From JAGLHV01 sp023143305 [NCBI: Clostridia bacterium] (lineage in GTDB: Bacteria; CBDUZB01; JAGLHV01): 37,214 bases of DNA. Position 1 is the stretch's first letter, and each line of letters opens with the position of its first letter. The position numbers and the translations under genes were made by a program. The notes under the pieces were generated by a model. It saw only the letters and a list, made by a program, of their open reading frames with translations, was not told the origin of the DNA and made no database searches. Shown here piece by piece: positions 25,222-32,824 of the stretch. The DNA lies in assembly GCA_030637025.1 (NCBI GenBank), contig DAOVVV010000026.1, positions 1 to 37,214 on the forward strand. Reading direction: 5' to 3'.

Positions 25222-27978
25222 ATGGCAAGAAAAGAACCTAAATATGTTTATTTTTTTGGAAGTGAAAAAGCAGAAGGAAAAGGGAATATGAAGGATTTAT
25301 TAGGAGGGAAAGGGGCTGGATTGGCGGAAATGACCAGTTTAGGAGTTCCTGTTCCTGCCGGGTTTACTATTACTACCGAGGTTTGTAATTATTTCTATCA
25401 ACATAAACGGACACTGCCTTCTCAGTTGAACGGACAGATAAAAAAAGCTTTAGCTAAAATAGAGAAATCAATGGGTAAAAAATTCGGAGATAAAAATAAC
25501 CTTTTACTTGTTTCTGTGCGTAGCGGGGCTAAGTTTTCTATGCCGGGAATGATGGATACGGTTTTAAATTTAGGGTTAAACGATGAAAGCGTAGAGGGGT
25601 TGGCACAAAAGACGGGGAATAGAAGATTTGCCCTTGATTCTTATCGCCGGTTTATTCAAATGTTCGGTAATGTTGTTTTAGAAATGGATAAAGAAATATT
25701 TGAAGAGATTCTTTCTGCTAAAAAGCAGGAATGTGGAGTGAATTTAGATACCGAATTGACTGCTGAGGCATTGGATGATATTATTCTTAAGTTTAAAAAG
25801 GCAGTGAAACAAAAAGCAAGGATAAATTTTCCGCAGGATCCTTTTAAACAGTTAGAAATGTCCCGTGATGCGGTTTTTAGTTCCTGGAATAATCCCCGGG
25901 CCAAAACCTATCGCAAATTAAATAAAATTGCGGATAATCTGGGGACTGCGGTAAATATTCAAGCAATGGTATTCGGAAACATGGGAGAAACAAGTGCCAC
26001 GGGTGTAGGATTTACCCGGAACCCTTCAATAGGGGAAAAGGTTTTTTACGGGGAATATTTAATTAATGCCCAGGGAGAGGATGTTGTTGCCGGGGTTAGA
26101 ACTCCCCATCCGATTAATGATTTGTCCAAACAAATGCCAAAAATTTATAAACAGTTAAGGCAAATTACCGGCAAATTAGAAAAACATTATCGTGATGTTC
26201 AGGATTTTGAATTCACCGTAGAAGATAATAAGTTGTTTATGCTGCAGACACGAACAGGCAAAAGAACCGGATTTGCGGCAATAAGGATTGCAGTAGATAT
26301 GGTTAAAGAAGGTTTAATTAATAAGAAAGAAGCATTAATGCGGGTTGATCCGGAACAGATAAATCAACTCCTTCATCCTGTGTTTGATCCCAAGGAGCGT
26401 TTTACATATAAGGTTGTTGCCAAGGGGCTGGCTGCTTCACCCGGAGCGGCTAGCGGGAAAGTAGTTTTTACTGCCGATGAAGCAGTTGCTTATTCGGAAA
26501 AAGGGGAGAAAGTAATTTTAGTGCGTACGGAAACCTGTCCGGATGATATTCATGGTATGCATGCAGCGCAGGGAATTTTAACTGCTCGCGGAGGAATGAC
26601 CAGTCACGCTGCCGTAGTAGGTCGGGGAATGGGCAAAACCTGTGTGGTGGGATGCGGAGCTATAACCATTAATGAAAAACAGGAATATTTTAATGTTGGG
26701 GATATAAAGGTAAATAGAGACGATTATATTTCTATTGATGGGAATACAGGGGAAGTAATGCTGGGCAAAATTCCTACCCAACCCTCGGAGGTTCTTCAGG
26801 TATTTCAGGGAAAAATACAAGAGAAAAAATCAAAAGTTTTTCAATATTTTAAGAGTTTAATGAAATGGGCTAATGAAATTCGGGAAATCGGAATACGGGC
26901 TAATGCTGATATTCCTGTTGATGCTAAAGTAGCTTTCCAATTTGGAGCAGAAGGGATTGGCCTTTGTCGTACCGAACATATGTTTTTTGCCTCTGACAGA
27001 TTACCGGTAATGCAGGAGATGATTTTAGCTGAGACGGAAGAAGGAAGAAGAAAAGCTCTGGATAAATTATTAATTATGCAAAAAAGGGATTTCTACGGTC
27101 TTTTTAAAGAGATGAAAGGTCATCCGGTAATTATCAGGACACTTGATCCTCCTTTGCATGAATTTCTTCCTAAACGGGAAGAATTAATGGTGGAAGTTGC
27201 TTTGGCTAAAGGTAGAAAGCAGAAATTGAATGGAAAAGAAAAAATTCTTGCGCGGGTAGAGAAATTGCATGAACTTAATCCCATGTTGGGGCATAGGGGA
27301 TGTCGTTTGGGAATTACTTATCCGGAAATTACTGAAATGCAGGTAAGAGCTATTATAGAGGCGGCGTGTAAATTGGCTAAAGAAGGGAAAAAAGTGCTTC
27401 CGGAGATAATGATACCTTTAGTGGGGCATGTTAATGAATTAAAAAATCAAAAAGAAATAGCCGTTAAGATAGCAGAAGAAACAATAAAAAAGTATAAGGT
27501 TAAGATAAAATATATGATTGGAACAATGATTGAAATACCGCGTGCGGCATTGACTGCAGATGAAATTGCTCAGGAAGCGGAATTTTTCTCTTTTGGAACC
27601 AATGATATGACTCAAATGGGTTTTGGTTTTTCCCGGGATGATGCCGGTGCCTTTATTGCTCAATATTTAGATAAAAAGATTTTTACTGAAGATCCATTCC
27701 AGACATTGGATCAGGGAGGTATTGGAAAGTTAATGCAGATTGGAATAGATAATGGGCGTCGGGTAAAGAAGAATTTAGAAATAGGGATTTGCGGGGAACA
27801 TGGCGGTGATCCTGAATCGGTAAAGTTTTGTCATCGGGTAGGAATGAATTATGTTTCTTGTTCTCCTTATCGGGTTCCTGTTGCCTGTTTAGCTGCGGCG
27901 CAAGGGGCAATAGTGTCACCGAGAAAATCAGGCGTAAAAAACAAAAAATTAACAAAAAAAGCAAAGGGGAAAAAATAG
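25222..27978 (+). CDS. ppdK: Pyruvate, phosphate dikinase
   Basis: Interconverts pyruvate, ATP and phosphate with phosphoenolpyruvate, AMP and pyrophosphate, so it can run glycolysis with pyrophosphate or gluconeogenesis. The N-terminal nucleotide-binding domain opens with YVYFFGSEKAEG and GGKGAGLAEMTSLGVPVPAGF. The phosphohistidine loop is GGMTSHAAVVGRGMGK with His462. The PEP-binding barrel ends with GICGEHGGDPESVKFCH, including the general-acid Cys857. The length is 918 residues, against about 875 in well-known enzymes; some of the extra is a Lys-rich tail (KNKKLTKKAKGKK). ATG 25222 is preferred over TTG 25216 because AAGGAG sits 9 nt upstream. It works alongside gap, pgk and apgM. Confidence 0.97.
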   Translation: MARKEPKYVYFFGSEKAEGKGNMKDLLGGKGAGLAEMTSLGVPVPAGFTITTEVCNYFYQHKRTLPSQLNGQIKKALAKIEKSMGKKFGDKNNLLLVSVRSGAKFSMPGMMDTVLNLGLNDESVEGLAQKTGNRRFALDSYRRFIQMFGNVVLEMDKEIFEEILSAKKQECGVNLDTELTAEALDDIILKFKKAVKQKARINFPQDPFKQLEMSRDAVFSSWNNPRAKTYRKLNKIADNLGTAVNIQAMVFGNMGETSATGVGFTRNPSIGEKVFYGEYLINAQGEDVVAGVRTPHPINDLSKQMPKIYKQLRQITGKLEKHYRDVQDFEFTVEDNKLFMLQTRTGKRTGFAAIRIAVDMVKEGLINKKEALMRVDPEQINQLLHPVFDPKERFTYKVVAKGLAASPGAASGKVVFTADEAVAYSEKGEKVILVRTETCPDDIHGMHAAQGILTARGGMTSHAAVVGRGMGKTCVVGCGAITINEKQEYFNVGDIKVNRDDYISIDGNTGEVMLGKIPTQPSEVLQVFQGKIQEKKSKVFQYFKSLMKWANEIREIGIRANADIPVDAKVAFQFGAEGIGLCRTEHMFFASDRLPVMQEMILAETEEGRRKALDKLLIMQKRDFYGLFKEMKGHPVIIRTLDPPLHEFLPKREELMVEVALAKGRKQKLNGKEKILARVEKLHELNPMLGHRGCRLGITYPEITEMQVRAIIEAACKLAKEGKKVLPEIMIPLVGHVNELKNQKEIAVKIAEETIKKYKVKIKYMIGTMIEIPRAALTADEIAQEAEFFSFGTNDMTQMGFGFSRDDAGAFIAQYLDKKIFTEDPFQTLDQGGIGKLMQIGIDNGRRVKKNLEIGICGEHGGDPESVKFCHRVGMNYVSCSPYRVPVACLAAAQGAIVSPRKSGVKNKKLTKKAKGKK

Positions 27979-28140
27979 ATTCTTGATTTATTAGCCGGAA
28001 AATTATAACTTTCGGTTTATAATGTTCAATAGATATTTACTGTCAAAAAAGGGGGGTGGTATTTAAAAATCAGGAAATTTCAGGACAAAGTCCAATTCGT
28101 AATAAAAAGGGTAAAAATAAAAAGGGAGGTAAAAGGCTTT

Positions 28141-28656
28141 ATGAAAAAAAGTACTATTTTGTTATTGTTAGTTATGTTTGTTTTCGTTATAGGGATGGGA
28201 GGGTGTGCAAAAAAACAAACAATTAAACCCGATGAAAAAATAGAAGAGGCGGAAGCAACTGATGAACAGGCGGAATTCATACCCGAAGAATCAGTGCGGG
28301 ATAAAAGCTTTAGTGATTCTTCTGACCTGGAAGATGTTTATTTTGGATTTGATAATTACAATGTTAGTTCCCGGTACAGAGCAATTTTAAATGAAAATGC
28401 TTCATGGCTTAATGATCAGGAAAATGCCTATATTCAGATAGAAGGACATTGTGATGAAAGAGGAACTATAGAGTATAATCTGGCTTTAGGACAGAGAAGA
28501 GCGACTAGTGTGCGGAATTATTTGATTAAACTGGGAATAGATCCCAAAAAGATATCTACTATAAGTTATGGAGAGGAAAAACCTTTTGATACCGGAAGTA
28601 ATGAAGATTCATGGGCAGCAAATAGAAGAGCTCACTTTTTAGTACGGTTTGAATAA
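28141..28656 (+). CDS. pal: Peptidoglycan-associated lipoprotein Pal
   Basis: Outer-membrane lipoprotein that binds peptidoglycan and TolB to hold the envelope together. The signal peptide ends in MGGC (Cys22). An acidic linker follows, then the OmpA-like domain (about 58-170): VYFGFDNYNVSSRYRAILNE, IEGHCDERGTIEYNLALGQR, RATSVRNYL and NEDSWAANRRAHFLV. At 171 residues it is normal for the family. GGGAGG lies about 11 nt before the ATG. It is the first gene of a four-gene Tol-Pal-type cluster; a promoter upstream is weak (TTGATT at 27983 or TATAAT at 28018). Confidence 0.95.
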   Translation: MKKSTILLLLVMFVFVIGMGGCAKKQTIKPDEKIEEAEATDEQAEFIPEESVRDKSFSDSSDLEDVYFGFDNYNVSSRYRAILNENASWLNDQENAYIQIEGHCDERGTIEYNLALGQRRATSVRNYLIKLGIDPKKISTISYGEEKPFDTGSNEDSWAANRRAHFLVRFE

Positions 28657-28699
28657 GGCCCGTAAAAGGTTTTATCGGTTTTTTAAAGGGGAGTAAAAA

Positions 28700-29482
28700 A
28701 TGATAAAAAAGGTAATAATTGTTTTAGTAGGTGTTTTTTTTAGTGGTTGTGCTACTATGAATGAGTATAAAAGTATTCCTCCCAGGGTAAAAAAATTAGA
28801 AGATAAGTTAAATGATTTACAGAAGAATTATGCCGGCATGAATGCAAGAATTGACGAATTAAATATATCTGCACAAATTATAGATGGGAAGGTAGAAGAA
28901 AATCATTATAATATGAGTGATGTTTCGGGAAGGTTAGATGCAATTGAAAGTAATTTAGGCCAGCGTTTATTTTTACTGGAGGAGAAGGCAGGTTTTTCTG
29001 CAATACAAAGTTATCCTTCTTCTTCTAGTTCAACAAACCCGGCTCAAAAACAAAATATACCTAAAAGCAAAAATAAACAGTCCTTTAAAAGGTCAAAATC
29101 TTCTCCCCGTCAATTGTATCAGGCTGCTTATGATGACTATGTAAAGCGTAATTATGCTTTAGCCTTAACCGGGTTTCAGCAATATCTTAAACAATATCCT
29201 CAGGGAGAATTATCCAGTGGATCACAATATTGGGTTGGTGAATGTTATTATAGCCAGGGAGATTTTAAAAATGCTGCTTCTGAATTTGGTAAAGTAATTG
29301 CCCGTTATCCTAAGAGTAACAAGCTTCTTGCTGCAAAACTAAAAAAAGCATATTCTTTAGTTCAATTAGATAAACGAAAAGAAGCTATAGCTCTTTTTGG
29401 GGAAATTATTGATCAAAGTCCTCTCTCTACAGAAGCAAAGTTGTCTAAACGAAAAAAAGCGGAGCTGGAAAAAGAAGAATGA
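28700..29482 (+). CDS. cpoB: CpoB/YbgF-type Tol-Pal coordinator, lipoprotein form
   Basis: The product has 260 residues. The signal sequence ends in FSGC (Cys17), indicating a lipoprotein, whereas the E. coli protein is soluble in the periplasm. Heptad-like coiled-coil segments run from about 30 to 100. A Ser/Asn/Lys linker follows, and then three TPR-like repeats (RQLYQAAYDDYVKRNYALAL, SQYWVGECYYSQGDFKNAAS, AAKLKKAYSLVQLDKRKEAI). CpoB links Tol-Pal action to peptidoglycan synthesis during division. GGGGAG lies about 7 nt upstream. It overlaps the next gene by 4 nt (ATGA). Confidence 0.88.
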   Translation: MIKKVIIVLVGVFFSGCATMNEYKSIPPRVKKLEDKLNDLQKNYAGMNARIDELNISAQIIDGKVEENHYNMSDVSGRLDAIESNLGQRLFLLEEKAGFSAIQSYPSSSSSTNPAQKQNIPKSKNKQSFKRSKSSPRQLYQAAYDDYVKRNYALALTGFQQYLKQYPQGELSSGSQYWVGECYYSQGDFKNAASEFGKVIARYPKSNKLLAAKLKKAYSLVQLDKRKEAIALFGEIIDQSPLSTEAKLSKRKKAELEKEE

Positions 29483-30171
29483 GAGCGGTAAATATTAAGA
29501 AATATACTTTGCCACTATTGGATATAAGGAAAGCGATTGTTTTTTCTATTTGTTTACATATATTAATTTTGGGAATGAGTTCTTTTTTAAAGTCTTTTTA
29601 TTACAAAAAAACTTATTGGGTAATAGAACCTGTAGAATTAATACCTTTCGCTTCTTCTACGCCTGTAATAAAGAAAACCGCAAAAAAACAAGAAAAAAAG
29701 AAAAAAGAGAAAAAAAAGGTAATTATTCCATCTAAAGAAAAACCTATAGTTAAGAAAAAAATCCAAAAATCCAAAGAGAAAAAAGAGGATGAAAAAAATA
29801 CTATAACCCAGAAAGAAGAAACTATTCAGGAGGTACAGCCTACAGGTGGAATAGTTTCTATAGAAGGGAAAAAATTTCCTTTTGCTTATTATCTTGAACT
29901 TATTCAAAATAAGATTAATCACCAATGGCGTTCTCCTTGCAATGTTCTGGAAAATAAAAAAGTAGTGGTTTTTTTTAAAGTTCTTAAAGGGGGGCAGGTT
30001 AAAAATATTTCTTTAGAAGAGAGTTCGGGTGTTTTTCTTTTGGACCAATCAGCTTTACGGGCAATATGGCAGTCAGCCCCTTTTCCCCCTTTACCGCAGG
30101 GATATAAAAAAGATTTCTTAAATGTACATTTTAAGTTTGAGTTGAAGTTACAACAGGAAGGGTTAAAGTAA
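29479..30171 (+). CDS. TonB/TolA-like energy-transducing protein
   Basis: The product has 230 residues. One N-terminal membrane helix (about 17-38) is followed by a strongly charged Lys/Glu spacer (KKQEKKKKEKKK and further) and a TonB/TolA C-terminal domain (about 137-228: FPFAYYLELIQNKINHQWRS, FFKVLKGGQVKNI, LDQSALRAIW). It should span the periplasm and pass force from the inner membrane to outer-membrane partners. Its position between cpoB and tolB makes it the likely TolA counterpart, although the C-domain also fits TonB. Its motor proteins TolQ/TolR or ExbB/ExbD are not in the window. It overlaps cpoB by 4 nt and tolB by 1 nt. Confidence 0.85.
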   Translation: MRAVNIKKYTLPLLDIRKAIVFSICLHILILGMSSFLKSFYYKKTYWVIEPVELIPFASSTPVIKKTAKKQEKKKKEKKKVIIPSKEKPIVKKKIQKSKEKKEDEKNTITQKEETIQEVQPTGGIVSIEGKKFPFAYYLELIQNKINHQWRSPCNVLENKKVVVFFKVLKGGQVKNISLEESSGVFLLDQSALRAIWQSAPFPPLPQGYKKDFLNVHFKFELKLQQEGLK

Positions 30172-31436
30172 TGCGTTATTTATTCAGATTTATGATTATT
30201 TGTCTGATAGTGAATTTTTATTTATCGGTACCTATTCAGGCAACGGATGTTTATCTTAGAGGGTTAAAGCAGGCCGGTAGAAAAATAACTATTGCTATCC
30301 CTGATTTTGAAAATGAATCGTCTTTAAATGATAAGGAAAATTTTTCAAAAAAAATAGCGGTAATTTTAAAAAATGATTTAACTATGTCAGGATGGTTTGA
30401 AGTTATTGATAAAAAAGATAGTGATATTGATATAGGAACCTCATCAGATATAGAAGCTTTAATTAGAGGAAAGTATAAGATAAAGAAGGGAATGTTGGTG
30501 TTGGAATGTTCTCTTTTTTATGTTCCAACCCAAAAATGGATTATCGGTAGAAATTATGTAACCAGTAAAAAGAAATTACGTTCACAGATTCATAAGTTCA
30601 GTAATGAAGTTATTTTCAGGTTAATCGGGGAAAAAGGAATTGCCCATAGTAAGATTGCTTTTGTTTCTGATAGTTCCGGACATAAAGAAATTTATGTTAT
30701 TGATTGTGATAGTTATAATTTGCATAAATTAACCAGGGATAAATCTTTAAATGTTTTACCCCGTTGGTCTAATGATGGAAAACGCATTATGTATACCAGT
30801 TACAAACGTAAAAATCCGGATCTTTATTTAATAATGGCCAATGGACAATATAATGTTCCTATTTCTTCCTTTCAGGGGTTAAATTTAAGTGGTGATTGGT
30901 CACCTAAAGGGGATAAGCTTTTGATTACTTTAAGCAAAAGAGGGCCGCCTTCGGTTTATATTTTTGATTTAAAGAGAAAGAAAGTTCGCCGTTTAACTTA
31001 TTTCTGGGGAATTGATTGTTCCCCTTGTTGGTCACCTAGTATGAGGGAGATAGTTTTTAGTTCTACCCGTACAGGAAATCCTCAGATTTATGTGGTAGAT
31101 AATGAGGGCACTAATCTGCGTCGGTTAACTTACAAAGGATGGTATAATGTTACACCCAGCTGGTCACCAAAGGGAGATAAAATTGCTTATGTATCTTCTG
31201 ATAAAGAAGGATATAATATTTATACTATAGATGTTAATGGCTCTAATGTCCGGCAGTTGACTAAAGATGCCGGTGATAATGAAGATCCTTCTTGGTCCCC
31301 TGACGGTCAGTATATTATATTTAGTTCTACCCGTAGAGGAAAATCCGAACTTTATATGATGAGAGCGGATGGAACCGGTCAATTTAAATTTCTATCTTTG
31401 AAAGGAAATTGTTTTACTCCCTCCTGGTCGGATTGA
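30171..31436 (+). CDS. tolB: Tol-Pal system protein TolB
   Basis: Periplasmic beta-propeller that binds Pal. A signal peptide (FMIICLIVNFYLSVPIQA) is followed by the TolB N-domain (ITIAIPDFENESSL, FFEVIDKKD-like segment at about 60-80) and WD40-like PD40 repeats with the motif WSxDGxxIxYxS: PRWSNDGKRIMYTSY, GDWSPKGDKLLITL, PCWSPSMREIVFSS, PSWSPKGDKIAYVSS and PSWSPDGQYIIFSS. The length of 421 residues is usual. Its ATG overlaps the previous stop (TAATG). It ends the cluster, followed by a good terminator at 31523. Confidence 0.95.
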   Translation: MRYLFRFMIICLIVNFYLSVPIQATDVYLRGLKQAGRKITIAIPDFENESSLNDKENFSKKIAVILKNDLTMSGWFEVIDKKDSDIDIGTSSDIEALIRGKYKIKKGMLVLECSLFYVPTQKWIIGRNYVTSKKKLRSQIHKFSNEVIFRLIGEKGIAHSKIAFVSDSSGHKEIYVIDCDSYNLHKLTRDKSLNVLPRWSNDGKRIMYTSYKRKNPDLYLIMANGQYNVPISSFQGLNLSGDWSPKGDKLLITLSKRGPPSVYIFDLKRKKVRRLTYFWGIDCSPCWSPSMREIVFSSTRTGNPQIYVVDNEGTNLRRLTYKGWYNVTPSWSPKGDKIAYVSSDKEGYNIYTIDVNGSNVRQLTKDAGDNEDPSWSPDGQYIIFSSTRRGKSELYMMRADGTGQFKFLSLKGNCFTPSWSD

Positions 31437-31826
31437 TCCTGAGCTACTGCAGGGAGTCGAAGGGGATTGAGTTTGATTTCCCACAGCTTGCTGCAAAAAA
31501 GTTATGTTGGATAAACTTTCGATACCCTGTAGCTTGCTGCGGGGTAGTTTTTTTTGGAGTCTGAAAGATATAGTCATAAGTAGTCAAACAATAGTCAAAA
31601 AATGGTCAAACATAGTTATTATATGACGCGAGCAAATTTTTTCCCTTTGAAAAAGGTGGTTAGGGGGATTTGTGACTAGTTGTGACACAGTGTTTATGAG
31701 TCAGAAATCAGAATTAAAAAGATAAAGAATAAATAAAGGTTTAAACAAGCAAAAAATTAATCTGAATTTGTTATCTTAAGGCTTCTATTTTGAATAGAGT
31801 ATTTAGGCGGGGATTGTAACATTATT
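31437..31826. other. Repeat-rich intergenic boundary before the SIR2 island
   Basis: No gene is seen. It holds an imperfect CAGCTTGCTGC hairpin half near 31482, the terminator at 31523-31555, repeated AGTCAAA units near 31585-31612, a CCCTTTGAAAAAGG-type repeat at 31643-31671 related to 22130-22158, and GACACAGTGTTTATGAGT near 31684, also related to the pgk-apgM gap. No clean promoter for the SIR2 gene is recognised. Confidence 0.6.
31523..31555 (+). terminator. Intrinsic terminator after the pal-tolB operon
   Basis: The stem TACCCTGTAGC/GCTGCGGGGTA (11 bp with G-U pairs, 2-nt loop as written) is followed by G and eight T (31548-31555). It lies 87 nt after tolB. Its right arm matches the hairpin at 35981-36000. 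Confidence 0.75.
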
Positions 31827-32819
31827 ATGAACGAATTATATGAGCTACTATATGACCATGAAGTAAGCAAAAATAATTTGAAAGAATTATTAGGGTTATT
31901 TAACGAAGATAAATTTGTATCTTTTATAGGGGCAGGACTTTCCGCTCCTTTAGGAATAGGTCTTTGGAAAAAAATATTGCAGGAATTAATAAATATGGCA
32001 AAGAACAAATTTTCGGAAAGTGTAGAATTTAGAGAAGAGCCGAAAGAATGGCCGCAATTAGCAAGTGAGGTTTACAATATTTTTGAAAAAAATGATTGTG
32101 TTGTGTTGTTTTATGATAAATTAGTTGAGAGATTAAAACCGACGACTTGTTCATGGACTGCTATTCATTACAAACTTGTTAATACCTTCGGCATTTATTT
32201 AACAACTAATTTTGATGCAACAATAGAAAAGGCATTTATAGACATAAAAGAAAAGAAACCCAATATACAGTGCTTACCAGATTTTAGTTTATTAAATCTT
32301 AAAAATGAAAGTCTTGTTTATTTGCATGGTAATAAAACGAAACGAATATTTATTTTTAAAAAAGAAGAATATGACCTGTTTTATCCTTCGGTGAGTGAAA
32401 TACAAAATGGTTCACAAGTTCTGGAAAATTTCTTAAAAGAATTCTATAAAGAAAAATGTATAGTATTTTTTGGTTTCAGCTTTGAAGATTATTATTTAAA
32501 AGAGTATTTTAAAAGCTTACCTCGTATTATTGAAAAAGAAGAATTAAGTAAAGAACGATTATATAGAAGTAGTGATACTGAATACAAACGGAAGCAATTT
32601 AATCATTTTCTTATACTATCTGAAGATACATGTAAAAGGTATAGAGATAGAAAAATAGAAGGTTTTTGTGAAGAGTTTGAATCAATTAATATAAAACCAA
32701 TTGTTTATCGGAATGATCAGCATATTTTTATTGACAAGCTGTTAGACCAGCTCTCAATAAAAAAAGACAACAAAAAGCCAGTAAGTTTAGACCAAAAAGA
32801 GGTTAGTGGAGAGATATAA
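31827..32819 (+). CDS. SIR2-domain protein, putative NADase defence effector
   Basis: The product has 330 residues. The SIR2-like fold is marked by the NAD-binding FIGAGLSAPLGIG (33-45, GAGxS at 35-39), LTTNFDATIEKAF (125-137, Asn128), YLHGNKTK (165-172, His167) and IVFFGFSFEDYYLKEYF (212-228). These are the motifs of SIR2 domains in antiphage proteins such as DSR1/DSR2, ThsA and SIR2-HerA, where conserved Asn and His residues cleave NAD to kill or arrest infected cells. The Asn-His spacing of 39 residues is close to that of the reported DSR2 active site. Deacetylase-type zinc cysteines are not seen. The last 20 residues are a charged linker. It is followed 5 nt later by the 950-residue gene, so the two form an operon. 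The defence role is inference. Confidence 0.82.
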   Translation: MNELYELLYDHEVSKNNLKELLGLFNEDKFVSFIGAGLSAPLGIGLWKKILQELINMAKNKFSESVEFREEPKEWPQLASEVYNIFEKNDCVVLFYDKLVERLKPTTCSWTAIHYKLVNTFGIYLTTNFDATIEKAFIDIKEKKPNIQCLPDFSLLNLKNESLVYLHGNKTKRIFIFKKEEYDLFYPSVSEIQNGSQVLENFLKEFYKEKCIVFFGFSFEDYYLKEYFKSLPRIIEKEELSKERLYRSSDTEYKRKQFNHFLILSEDTCKRYRDRKIEGFCEEFESINIKPIVYRNDQHIFIDKLLDQLSIKKDNKKPVSLDQKEVSGEI

Positions 32820-32824
32820 AAATT

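Noticed and set aside
28017-28023. TATAAT as a firm pal promoter
   Set aside because: No matching -35 box at 16-18 nt; the TTGATT at 27983 has only weak -10 partners, so no promoter feature was entered.
29638-29925. 95-residue minus-strand and 61-residue plus-strand frames within the TonB-like gene
   Set aside because: They are out-of-frame readings of the Lys/Glu-rich spacer (poly-Phe or Lys-Arg runs).
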